From assembly GCF_020178975.1 (NCBI RefSeq), contig NZ_JAHXBU010000091.1:1-64000 (forward strand): a stretch of 64,000 nucleotides of DNA, written 5' to 3'. This document shows, piece by piece, positions 45,501 through 54,167 of the stretch. The translations under genes were made by a program, and so were the position numbers. The notes under the pieces are model-generated. The model was given only the letters and a program-made list of their open reading frames with translations. It did not search any database and was not told where the DNA came from. Each line of letters opens with the position of its first letter. The stretch's first letter is position 1. The DNA is from Cesiribacter sp. SM1 (GTDB taxonomy: Bacteria; Bacteroidota; Bacteroidia; Cytophagales; Cyclobacteriaceae).

Positions 45501-46937
45501 TCAGATGGTAGGCATCTTATTGTTGTAAAAGTCTTCAGTAACGTGGTTGAACATCTTTATGAACTTGCGGTTGGGATTTGCCTCAGAGGAAAGTTGCTTT
45601 TCCTCCTTGTTGAGCCTGACCACAAAGCCATCGTGCGTAATACCTTTATTAAAGAAACTACGGCTTACTGGTTTGCCCTGTACCAGCAGGTTAAGATCAC
45701 TGGTACTTAAGTTAAAGGGCACAAAACTGCGTTTGTTTCGGGATAGCTCATCCAGCCAGGCAAAGAAGCCCCACTGCCTGTTTTCCAGAAAATGTCTTAA
45801 CTCTTTATGGAAGCTGTCGTTGGCAAAGGCCGAATCAAGGTTGAGTGCTTTATAGTAGTTCTTGCCGGCATCCTCCTTGATGAAATCTTTATAGTACTTG
45901 GCAAAGAGCATAAACTTAACCAGTTGCTGCCCAATGCGGTGGGTGGTTTCTTCGTACAAATGCTCAAAAGTGATATTGGGGCTATCCTGCCTCAGCCCAT
46001 ACTCGTGGTACAGGGTGTTGCCGGAGAGATCAGCCTCCTCATACTCCATAAAGTCTACGATTGAAAGGGCTGCCAGCAACTCTACCAGGTGGGCATCGTT
46101 GCGCTGGCTGGCACCGCCGGGCCTGTTTTCATATGGTGTATCAGGATTATCGGCTATATAATAGAGGGCATTTATACCATCCAGGTTATTCTTATAATAT
46201 GCCAGTGCATCACGTGTTTTGGTGATAAAAGCATTTGAATCAATAACACTTTCATTTTCTGTTTGCAGGCCAAAGTATGGCTTAACGGTAATGGCACCGA
46301 TAAGAGCCGTAGAGATATCGCCGGCATTTTGCAGCCCCGAGTTCGGATTACGCAGGTTTTTAAGCAGCAGCGGAAAGCCCGCAGCACCAGTACCCCCAAA
46401 TATAGAGCTGATGATAAAAATACGATCGCCCCGGCGGAAGTTATCGGCAAAGAAGCGTAACTCCGGCGAATTGATCAGTTTGTTGAGCACCACACTGCCT
46501 ACATTGGGGCTTCCTTTAAAACCAATGGTGAGCGGACTGTTGAGGTTATCCTGGGTGTAAAGCAGTTGTACCAGCGCCTGTGTATCAGGGTCCATTTCAT
46601 TAAAATGGATAAACTCTTTAAAGCTCTGGTTAATGCCGCCAAAATCAAAGGTAAAGGCATCTTTTACCCGGCCATCTCCCCTGCTGTCCATATCTGCCAG
46701 CTTGCTGATATCAGTTTTGAAGAAGCCGCTTTCCTCTCCAGCCACGGCATGCAGGCGCTTATAGCTTTTGAGCATTTCAACAGTACGGTTGAGGTCGGCA
46801 TTTTGCGTATCCGGATCTACAATAATGGGAATAACACGATCTGCCCGAATTCCCACCCCGGCGGCCATAAGCATTCCGAACGAACGCAGCACCCTGGCGC
46901 CCGTACCTCCTATGCCAAATATGAAAAGTTTAGACAT
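45501..46937 (-). CDS. Tubulin/FtsZ-like GTPase
   Basis: This 478-residue protein has the two glycine loops of the tubulin fold. The first is FIFGIGGTGARV at residues 5-16 (compare GxGGxG of FtsZ loop T1), and the second is SSIFGGTGAAGFPLL with the motif GGTGAAG at residues 181-187 (compare GGGTGTG of loop T4). An Asp after the second strand (IVDPDTQNADLNR) sits where FtsZ and tubulin contact the nucleotide. Its helical C-terminal half carries LDSAFANDSFHKELRHFL. It belongs to the widespread tubulin-like family (Tubulin_2 type) of unknown function rather than FtsZ. It is cytoplasmic and probably polymerises, which is an inference. It is cotranscribed with the actin-like gene 14 bases downstream. 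Confidence 0.85.
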   Translation of the reverse strand: MSKLFIFGIGGTGARVLRSFGMLMAAGVGIRADRVIPIIVDPDTQNADLNRTVEMLKSYKRLHAVAGEESGFFKTDISKLADMDSRGDGRVKDAFTFDFGGINQSFKEFIHFNEMDPDTQALVQLLYTQDNLNSPLTIGFKGSPNVGSVVLNKLINSPELRFFADNFRRGDRIFIISSIFGGTGAAGFPLLLKNLRNPNSGLQNAGDISTALIGAITVKPYFGLQTENESVIDSNAFITKTRDALAYYKNNLDGINALYYIADNPDTPYENRPGGASQRNDAHLVELLAALSIVDFMEYEEADLSGNTLYHEYGLRQDSPNITFEHLYEETTHRIGQQLVKFMLFAKYYKDFIKEDAGKNYYKALNLDSAFANDSFHKELRHFLENRQWGFFAWLDELSRNKRSFVPFNLSTSDLNLLVQGKPVSRSFFNKGITHDGFVVRLNKEEKQLSSEANPNRKFIKMFNHVTEDFYNNKMPTI

Positions 46938-47029
46938 GATAATAATTTGTTGAGTAAGGAATAAGGAACCGGGTTTCAGGAAAAGCTAACCTTAGCTTAT
47001 GGCTGATCCCTGGCACCTCAGTCAGTAAA

Positions 47030-47428
47030 TTAGAATGGCGTTCTGGCTGCATTATTCGATCTCCACTTGAAAAGGAGAGAAAACAGCAGAAAGAATACCG
47101 CACTGTAAAAAGCATTTGCAAAGGCAAACCAATAGACGTAAGAATCTGGTGTTACCTCGTTGAGGCGGCAATAATACACTGCATACCCAAAAGCGATTGC
47201 AGCGTTTACCAGCAGTACTCCTAACCAATGATACCAGTGACTAAAGCGCGCCGTCTGGATCAGATGATTCAGCACATAATAGTAAATAAGTACCATGAGT
47301 GCCGTAATGAGCAACAAGGTAATACCTCCCACATCGGGGAAGATTTCGCTACGATACAAAGGGGTTTCCATTGGTGGCTCTGGCCTGCCAATGATCAGTT
47401 CATATAAAAAGCGAAATATGTTTTTCAT
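47030..47428 (-). CDS. Small integral membrane protein of unknown function
   Basis: This 132-residue protein has three predicted membrane helices: about 34-56 (ITLLLITALMVLIYYYVLNHL), 65-87 (WYHWLGVLLVNAAIAFGYAVY) and 97-120 (YVYWFAFANAFYSAVFFLLF). The short ends are basic. No family is recognised. One base separates its start from the vWA gene stop, so it is cotranscribed, and it is followed by the tubulin-like gene after 92 bases. It may form the membrane part that ties the vWA lipoprotein to the rest. Confidence 0.75.
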   Translation of the reverse strand: MKNIFRFLYELIIGRPEPPMETPLYRSEIFPDVGGITLLLITALMVLIYYYVLNHLIQTARFSHWYHWLGVLLVNAAIAFGYAVYYCRLNEVTPDSYVYWFAFANAFYSAVFFLLFSLLFKWRSNNAARTPF

Positions 47429-47429
47429 G

Positions 47430-48761
47430 CTAGTTAGCTTTTCTGATGCTTAGGTCTAAGGTAAATACGGCCTCCCGTTCATTCGGGTAAAGAGCGCGCA
47501 ATCCTTCTAAAATCTCATTCAGGGCAAAAGTGCGGGCGCCGGTTTCATTAATATCCCTGTCGTCGTCTGTAGTCCAGGCATCGGTCCAGTCGGGGTTTTG
47601 CGCCGGCAGCGACATATTCAAGGCTATAGGACTGTTACGGTCGCCCATGCCGGTAACTTGTATTTTAACCAGGTGAGTGTAGCATTCCAGCAACTGGCGG
47701 TCTTTTGCATTCAGTCTTTCTCCTTCTGAAAAAGCCTGGGCACTCATTACATCCTGTACCTGTGCCCTGCCGTTACGGCCCTCTACCTCCAGGTGTTCGC
47801 TCAGGTATTCTTTAGTTGCGTATTGGGTGGGCAGGGCCTCCAGGTTAAGGCCCACTGTAAAACTAACCTCTCCCTGCCTTAGCTCCTGGGTATTATCTAC
47901 AAAAATGGTTTTGCCTTCGGCATCTGCCAGATACCAGCTGCCACTGCGGCCAGATCCGGGAATAACGCCATAAGAAGGCTCGGAGCGATCAAACCCTGCC
48001 TGCATGGCTACCGGGGCATTTCCCGGAATCAGGATATTAGAGGCAAGCCTAACTGAAGGCTCGGCCCCTATGATCCAGACATAGTATGGCACCTCAGTCT
48101 CGCAGCAGTTGGTAACCGGTGCTGCATCGTCACCACTTTTGGAACCTGCCGGATAAAACGTACCCTGAAATTCAGATGTAAAGCCATATACAGCCACAGC
48201 TAGCCCTTTTGCCTGCAGGGGAGCCAGCGCCCTCCTGATGTCGTTAGAGATGTAATCCCTGTCACGCTCGTTGGGCGGGGAATAGATAAAATCAGAAATA
48301 AACACACTTACCTGGCCTGTGCCAGAGTAGGAAGAGGCGATCTGTGACAGCAAATCAGGAATTGGCGTACTGTTACCAGCCTTTGCCAGCCCCTGGCGCA
48401 ACATACTTTGAAAGTGGTCGTAGCCTATTGGCCTGATGTTATTCTGGGCGGTAAAAAGCCTTAGTCGCCGGATATTGTCTTTATCTCCTTCGGCATTGGC
48501 TAATAGATCATCTACCTGTTGCTGAAAAGCCGTTTGCCTGTTTTGTGTAGGCATGAAGCCTTTCATGCTACCGCTAGTTTCAATGATGATGTTCACCGTA
48601 TCCAACTGCTCTGCCAGTGGTGGTGGAGTCTGGTTGCCGCAAGCTGTTGATTCTGATCCTGAGCTTGTATCATCTCCATTGCTACAGGCAGATAAGCACA
48701 TTGTCCCTAATAGGAAAGGGATAAATAGGTTTTTGAAAATCATAGTAAAAAATACGCGCAT
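47430..48761 (-). CDS. vWA-like lipoprotein
   Basis: This 443-residue lipoprotein has a signal sequence ending in the lipobox CLSAC (Cys26; a second ATG six codons on gives the same Cys at 20), followed by an acidic, Asp/Ser-rich stretch. The vWA fold covers about residues 50-215: VNIIIETSGSMKGF holds the MIDAS DxSxS position, but with Glu in place of Asp, then GNSTPIPDLLS carries the MIDAS Thr and VSVFISDFIYS the third MIDAS Asp. The rest is a beta-rich domain (KGLAVAVYGFTSEFQ and later VSFTVGLNLEALPT) of unknown kind. The acidic residues just after the Cys are common for surface-exposed Bacteroidota lipoproteins. It begins the operon after the 54-residue peptide. Confidence 0.82.
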   Translation of the reverse strand: MRVFFTMIFKNLFIPFLLGTMCLSACSNGDDTSSGSESTACGNQTPPPLAEQLDTVNIIIETSGSMKGFMPTQNRQTAFQQQVDDLLANAEGDKDNIRRLRLFTAQNNIRPIGYDHFQSMLRQGLAKAGNSTPIPDLLSQIASSYSGTGQVSVFISDFIYSPPNERDRDYISNDIRRALAPLQAKGLAVAVYGFTSEFQGTFYPAGSKSGDDAAPVTNCCETEVPYYVWIIGAEPSVRLASNILIPGNAPVAMQAGFDRSEPSYGVIPGSGRSGSWYLADAEGKTIFVDNTQELRQGEVSFTVGLNLEALPTQYATKEYLSEHLEVEGRNGRAQVQDVMSAQAFSEGERLNAKDRQLLECYTHLVKIQVTGMGDRNSPIALNMSLPAQNPDWTDAWTTDDDRDINETGARTFALNEILEGLRALYPNEREAVFTLDLSIRKAN

Positions 48762-48782
48762 TTACCCCCGTTTAGTATGTCT

Positions 48783-48947
48783 TCAAGGTTTACGGAGCTT
48801 ATTTATAATATAGAGTACAATTAAAACAATTACGACTACAAGTATAATACCTACCCAGAAACCAGCCTTGAAAATATCGGCAATAACATCGCAGCTGCTT
48901 AGGCTAATTAGCAAAAAAAGTAATGAAAAAATGGTAGAATGTCTCAT
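48783..48947 (-). CDS. 54-residue lipoprotein-like membrane peptide
   Basis: A short frame reads MRHSTIFSLLFLLISLSSCD, then VIADIFKAGFWVGIILVV and VIVLIVLYIINKLRKP. A lipobox (SLSSC, Cys19) is followed by a strong membrane helix and a basic end. The same size and layout recur in small proteins of Bacteroidota (SSC-x-VIxDIFKAG-xWVG), some of them misannotated as larger enzymes. Its function is unknown. It ends 21 bases before the vWA gene and probably is the first gene of the operon. The frame is too short for most gene finders. Confidence 0.7.
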   Translation of the reverse strand: MRHSTIFSLLFLLISLSSCDVIADIFKAGFWVGIILVVVIVLIVLYIINKLRKP

Positions 48948-49103
48948 AGTCGATACAGTTAAAAAGTTTGTTTAACTATATCAAACCCATAGCTAAACCA
49001 AATGTTCTGACAATTAGTAATGCCTCCTCCCCTGTGACAATCTCTTAGCCTGTTTGGTCGAGGACTTTACCACAACTAGAGTGTAGATAGAAACTGGGAT
49101 AAT
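48948..49103. other. Upstream region of the motor/cytoskeleton-like operon
   Basis: About 155 bases before the operon, AT-rich, with no gene. The promoter of the operon should lie here, between the terminator of the PorU2-like gene and the short lipoprotein frame. TTTG-like elements are present, but no spacing fits the Bacteroidota consensus well, so none is called. Confidence 0.35.
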
Positions 49104-49138
49104 AAAAAAAGGATCTGCATGCTACAGATCCTTTTTTT
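49104..49138 (-). terminator. Terminator of the PorU2-like gene
   Basis: AAAAAAAGGATCTG / CAGATCCTTTTTTT with a 7-base loop, directly behind the stop codon at 49140. It separates this gene from the motor/cytoskeleton-like operon. Confidence 0.9.
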
Positions 49139-49139
49139 A

Positions 49140-52100
49140 TTATCTCAAAATATAAAGTTTTCCAAATTCCTGCTTAAAGGCCTTATCTCCCTTCGTGGCC
49201 CTGTGCTTCCATTCTGCTGCGTTACTGCCACCCAGCACCACACGATAGAGGTAGACCCCGTTTGCCAGTCTGTCGCCCCATTCGTCGGTACCATCCCAGG
49301 CATACTGCGACTGGTTATGGCCTATTCTTAGCGGACCTAACTCTTCCTTCATAATTTCACGCACCACCTTACCACTTACCGTCATGATCTGAATTTTAAG
49401 ATCGTCCGGCACCTCGTTTCCTGTAAGTGTGAACACAAAGCGGGTGGAGGTTGAGAAGGGGTTCGGGTAAGGATAGAAATGAGTAAGACTGGATTCACTG
49501 ATCACCTCAAAGCTAATGGCATAGGGTCTAGTGCCGGCTTTATTACCGCTGGCATCCTCTGCCTGTACCTGCAGGGTATACATACCATCTTCCAAGGGTC
49601 CAGGGGTAAATTCAACCTTACAATCTTCCTGAGAGGAGGCAGGATAAAACCTGACAGATGGGTTGTTTAAACTAATGCGCTCAAAGGTACAGTTTTCACA
49701 CTGCCTTTTCAGGTACAGGTGAATTCCAGTAGTATCCTGTTTGAGCATGAGTTTATTCTCATCACGCATGATCACCGATATAAGCGGATCCGGCCTTACT
49801 ATTTCACCATTGGAGATGTATGAACCATCGAAAGCAACATCTATAAAGGGATGTAAAGAATCTGACCTGACCGTTAGAAAGCTTTTTGCATCCAGCACAT
49901 TGTTCTGCAGCGTAAGTTCTGTAAGGGGAACGGGATTAACTTTCACAGAAAGATCATTAACGCCTGTGTTGCTATTTGTATTCAGGGGCAGGGCAAAATG
50001 AATAGTATCGCCAGGTGCCGGGGACTTGATCTTTAAATCCAGCGGCTGAACTTTACGGCTGTTTACATTGAGCATACTGGCCTTTACCTCCAGAGAATCT
50101 GCAGCATAGCTCTTTTCAGAGATATTCACAAATTTAAAACCTGGCCGCAGCGGCTGTCCTTCGTTCAAAGTATTATGTTGCTGTACAGTATCGTGCACCA
50201 CCAGCACTCCCTCAGGTAGCGACTCATAGCCCACCCGCCAGAACTTTAACTGTGGCGGCGTTACTTTTACCGCATCCGTTACCTCCAGCCTAAGGCGCAG
50301 GTAAGGGTACTCAGTAGCACTCATAGTTAGTGGTGTTGTACCTGACTGGTTAATTTCTGCAACAGTAGTTTCCGTGCTATTTGCATTTACTCCTACAATT
50401 TTAAGATTCCAGTGATCTGCCTCATCAGGTTCTGCTACTTTGATTGCAACATCTTTCCAACTGGTGGCAGGACCTATCAAAGATGTTTCTATATATCCAA
50501 CCCCAGCAGCACCTGTAACCGTAGAGTTCAACTGAACTACCTGCTCATCGACAGGCAAACTGCCTGCTGTTTTATCAGCCATGGCCAACACAGCAGTACC
50601 TGGAGCGCCGCCTTTTTTACCCAGAATTGCAATTGGCTCTCCATTTGTTAGCTGGTTCAACACATCTTCATCTACACCTAGCGAAGCTACCTGCTGCTTA
50701 ACTGAAGCAGGCCACTGGGTATAATTAACCAAACCAATAGAAAATAAAACTATCCAGTCACCTTCAGGCACTTCTTTTAAGAAGCGCTCCAGGTTGTAAG
50801 AGTCATTGTCTCCACTGTTGATATTGGCTGCAGAAAAGTTATTAATTACCTGCGGCATACGCCCGCAGGATTCTGATCTTAATATATCAAGTAGTTTTGC
50901 ACCAGGAATTCCAAGAGTATTTTTGTCCAGCTGCACTGCATTCATGGTGTTACTAGAACAAAACTTCCACTGCTGGTTCAGTATCAGCTGTACACCGTCA
51001 ATGGCAAGTTCTACCTCCTTATAATCAAACCCACTGGCTTTTGGACCAAACGTTGTTACTCGTATTGATTTCTGAATGGGGGTATAGCTCCAGTTTCGGC
51101 CTTGCTCAACCTTAAGACTTGTTAACTTATTTTCTGAAAACTGACCTTCATGAGCCTGTGCCCAGCCATCAGGAGCCTCCTTGATATAGGTAAAGGAGCT
51201 TTTAGCAGGAACAGCATCTTCTGTTGGAGATGGAGTGGTTAACTGACTCTTCCAGTAATAGACAATAGTATCAGCAGGGGCAGCGGAAATTTCTGGTAAT
51301 GTAACATTCCAGGAAGCCAAAAAACGTGACTGAACTTCGCCCTGCTGCAGAGATGCACTGTTATAGCTATAAGCTGTATCGAGCTGATAACTGAATCCTC
51401 TTGAGGATCGGAGTGGATCTACACCCTGTGAAATTAGTTTGAGCTGATTTTTATGCACAACCTCATAATTCTGCGGAAGCAAGTTGAGTGTACCTCCAGC
51501 TGGTACTACAACTTGTATTGTTCCTACATTATTAGTGAAGTCCTTCTCTGGGATTTCTGACGCAGGATTGAGTGTTATACGGAAGTTACTACGTCCTGGC
51601 CCCTCGAGCTGATTAGTACCTATACGTATAGTAACTGTATCCTGTCTGTATATTGCTGGCACCTCTACTAACTCTAGCACCTGCTGGGCACCATCCTCAA
51701 GCCAATATTCAAGCTGTACCTGCAATGAATCAGTAACAGCCTTACCAAAATTCCTAATTACTACGTCTATCGCAATTGAATCTGCACTCATATTGAGTGG
51801 CTCATTATTCAGAGGACGTACAGACAAATGATTATCATTTGTTTCAAAATCTGCTTTTTCAATTGGAAATAATACCAATGCCGGATCTCCCTGCAAAATC
51901 ATCTGTTGTGCCTGGGTAATTTGAAGAGGACTAATAAAGCCTCCACTCAAAAACCTGCGAATGGCTTCCTGTTGTATTTTACCTATTGAGGCTCCCAGGA
52001 AATTTACATCCGTTACAGCTACCCTGTAGAAGTTGGAAGAGTACTGATACAACAGATTAGTATATCCATTATAACTATGTGCGATAAAATTCAAAGCGCC

Positions 52101-54167
52101 CTTATCTGGTGTGTATAGCCAGTCCTCACCAAAGGTTTTATTAGTACTGAAAATATTTCCTGCCTCACATCCATTAACTAATATTCTGGTGTACATCCCC
52201 TTGTTGTTGTAACCATACCTGGGTACGGATGCAAAACCAATTTCCAAATCAGCAAGATCAGTTCCCGAGTGGCCAAAGAAGGTCATCAGCCGGGTGCCTC
52301 TGTTCACATCTTTAGATACATCGATCTCCTGCACTACCAGGTCTTCAGTTTTAGACAGAGTGGTAACTTCAGCACCTAAAAAAGGGCCCTCAGCTATATT
52401 TTCCCACACTCTTAGGTATGACTTCAACTGTAGGGCCTGGGAAACAGAGTTTCCCCCGCCTAAATGCAAAATTCGTTTTAGCCACAGGTCATTTGGTGCA
52501 ACACTCTCATCCTCAATCACCTTTTTTAAATAAGCAGCCACTTCCTCCGGAGTTCGTACACTTAACCTGCCTACTGGAAAGGCAGGACCATAACCGGAAC
52601 CATTCAATTGAGCAACAAAAGGTATATCACCACCTGGGTTGCCATAGGTGGGGACAAGGTCACGGTTGATATTCGTCCAGTTGGAGTTCCTAAAATACCT
52701 GATTGTAAAATTCAGCGATTTACCAATAAGGAACAGATATTGGGGAAGTTTTTCCTGTGATGAGTACAGCACGAATTTTCTTATTGCCAGGGGCGTTATT
52801 TCTCCATAACTAAACTGATCGTAGAGCTCCTGCATTTCAACAGTTAATGTATTGTAACCACCACCTTCTGCTGAAGCCCTATAGGCACTGTAAGCTTCTA
52901 CAGGATTATCATATCCCCCGCCAGGCTGCATGAGAAGCTGATTTGAAACTATAAGATATTCAGCGCCACTGCTGGGAAACTTACGAAAAGACACAGGTTT
53001 TGACTTTGTAACCGGACCCTGAACTCCGGTTAAAAGCAACACCTGCTCTTTAGTACCACTGGCAGGAATCATTGCCCTTATAGTGCTTCCCTCCCGCTGA
53101 TAAGCAATTCTTACTACATTATAAGAGTCTGAAATATCATATAGCACCAAATCATTTGGCACATCCGCAATTTCAATAAAGCGGGTACTATTGCTTGACT
53201 CCAGGCGAAATATTCGTTCAGTGGTGTTACCCATTTTCCAGAGACGGGGGTAACGAATGTTAATATATGATACAGATCCTCTTCCCTGAAAACTTGTTCT
53301 TATAACCGCCTGGTTGTTAATAATCACATTCCAGGGTAAATTTTCCTGTATTGTAGCAATACTGTAGCCCGAAAAAGTTGTTGTTTTGATGGTTGAAAAT
53401 GTTCCGGTGCTTGTGGCTCCGGCATCTAAAGTTACAGTACGCTCCAGACTATTACGCCCCATGTACTGTATACCAATGGTAGGCAGAGGGCCAGCTGTAT
53501 ATGCATCTGTTAAACCTGTAAAAACAAAATCCCTTTTGTTGTTTGCTATTACGCCACTGCTCCATCCTTCTCCAGTATCACCATAGGTTAGGTAAGTATC
53601 TAAATTACCTGCTGCACCATACACTTCGCCTGCTGAATAATTTTCGGATAGAACATTGAGCTTTTCTTCCCAATAGTAAGATTCCGGATTAATATTTGCT
53701 GTGTTACTACCGTTAAAAACATTCATCCGCTTGCCTCCACTACCTCCAAGTTTATAGGTCAGAAAATAGGCCGACGAGTCGGAGTATAAATTATAGTAAC
53801 TATGAGGCTGCAGATCCGGGCTCAGGTACAACTCCTTATCAAGCGTACCATCGTTTTTACGGCCGTAAAACAGGATGTAGTCTTCAGCATTTAAGACCTC
53901 ATCTCCTTCTCCTTCCACATGTATGGCCTGCTCCTGCCCCCTGTGAAAGATCTGTAATGATTTTGGATTGATTTGCCCTACCGGGAAGCCTGCCCTTTCC
54001 ATTTCCTGGGGGGTGAGTTTGTAAATACCATCAGCACCTACCTTTAAGCGCAGGTATTGCTGATCGTAATTGATCCATTCGTTTCCGTAGGTTTGGGCAA
54101 AAAGCAAAACAGGGCAGCCAAACAGCAACCCCAGCAATAACCACACAAGCCTTATAAAACTAGTCAT
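49140..54167 (-). CDS. porU2: PorU2-like type IX secretion sortase (peptidase C25)
   Basis: This 1675-residue secreted protein has a signal peptide (about 1-25, LGLLFGCPVLLFAQ) and an N-terminal region. A peptidase C25 (gingipain-like) domain covers about residues 420-790, then there are several beta domains and a C-terminal FlgD/sorting-like segment (FYPYPNPFSTSTRFVFTL, VYLYRVVLGG). The probable catalytic pair is His633 in FFGHSGTD and Cys667 in VNGCEAG, spaced as in gingipains (34 residues). Such proteins act in the T9SS on cargo C-terminal domains. The layout and the adjacent PorV-like gene, which overlaps by 8 bases, support the PorU2 call. Its substrates here would include the large secreted protein at 31.9 kb, an inference only. 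Confidence 0.85.
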   Translation of the reverse strand: MTSFIRLVWLLLGLLFGCPVLLFAQTYGNEWINYDQQYLRLKVGADGIYKLTPQEMERAGFPVGQINPKSLQIFHRGQEQAIHVEGEGDEVLNAEDYILFYGRKNDGTLDKELYLSPDLQPHSYYNLYSDSSAYFLTYKLGGSGGKRMNVFNGSNTANINPESYYWEEKLNVLSENYSAGEVYGAAGNLDTYLTYGDTGEGWSSGVIANNKRDFVFTGLTDAYTAGPLPTIGIQYMGRNSLERTVTLDAGATSTGTFSTIKTTTFSGYSIATIQENLPWNVIINNQAVIRTSFQGRGSVSYINIRYPRLWKMGNTTERIFRLESSNSTRFIEIADVPNDLVLYDISDSYNVVRIAYQREGSTIRAMIPASGTKEQVLLLTGVQGPVTKSKPVSFRKFPSSGAEYLIVSNQLLMQPGGGYDNPVEAYSAYRASAEGGGYNTLTVEMQELYDQFSYGEITPLAIRKFVLYSSQEKLPQYLFLIGKSLNFTIRYFRNSNWTNINRDLVPTYGNPGGDIPFVAQLNGSGYGPAFPVGRLSVRTPEEVAAYLKKVIEDESVAPNDLWLKRILHLGGGNSVSQALQLKSYLRVWENIAEGPFLGAEVTTLSKTEDLVVQEIDVSKDVNRGTRLMTFFGHSGTDLADLEIGFASVPRYGYNNKGMYTRILVNGCEAGNIFSTNKTFGEDWLYTPDKGALNFIAHSYNGYTNLLYQYSSNFYRVAVTDVNFLGASIGKIQQEAIRRFLSGGFISPLQITQAQQMILQGDPALVLFPIEKADFETNDNHLSVRPLNNEPLNMSADSIAIDVVIRNFGKAVTDSLQVQLEYWLEDGAQQVLELVEVPAIYRQDTVTIRIGTNQLEGPGRSNFRITLNPASEIPEKDFTNNVGTIQVVVPAGGTLNLLPQNYEVVHKNQLKLISQGVDPLRSSRGFSYQLDTAYSYNSASLQQGEVQSRFLASWNVTLPEISAAPADTIVYYWKSQLTTPSPTEDAVPAKSSFTYIKEAPDGWAQAHEGQFSENKLTSLKVEQGRNWSYTPIQKSIRVTTFGPKASGFDYKEVELAIDGVQLILNQQWKFCSSNTMNAVQLDKNTLGIPGAKLLDILRSESCGRMPQVINNFSAANINSGDNDSYNLERFLKEVPEGDWIVLFSIGLVNYTQWPASVKQQVASLGVDEDVLNQLTNGEPIAILGKKGGAPGTAVLAMADKTAGSLPVDEQVVQLNSTVTGAAGVGYIETSLIGPATSWKDVAIKVAEPDEADHWNLKIVGVNANSTETTVAEINQSGTTPLTMSATEYPYLRLRLEVTDAVKVTPPQLKFWRVGYESLPEGVLVVHDTVQQHNTLNEGQPLRPGFKFVNISEKSYAADSLEVKASMLNVNSRKVQPLDLKIKSPAPGDTIHFALPLNTNSNTGVNDLSVKVNPVPLTELTLQNNVLDAKSFLTVRSDSLHPFIDVAFDGSYISNGEIVRPDPLISVIMRDENKLMLKQDTTGIHLYLKRQCENCTFERISLNNPSVRFYPASSQEDCKVEFTPGPLEDGMYTLQVQAEDASGNKAGTRPYAISFEVISESSLTHFYPYPNPFSTSTRFVFTLTGNEVPDDLKIQIMTVSGKVVREIMKEELGPLRIGHNQSQYAWDGTDEWGDRLANGVYLYRVVLGGSNAAEWKHRATKGDKAFKQEFGKLYILR

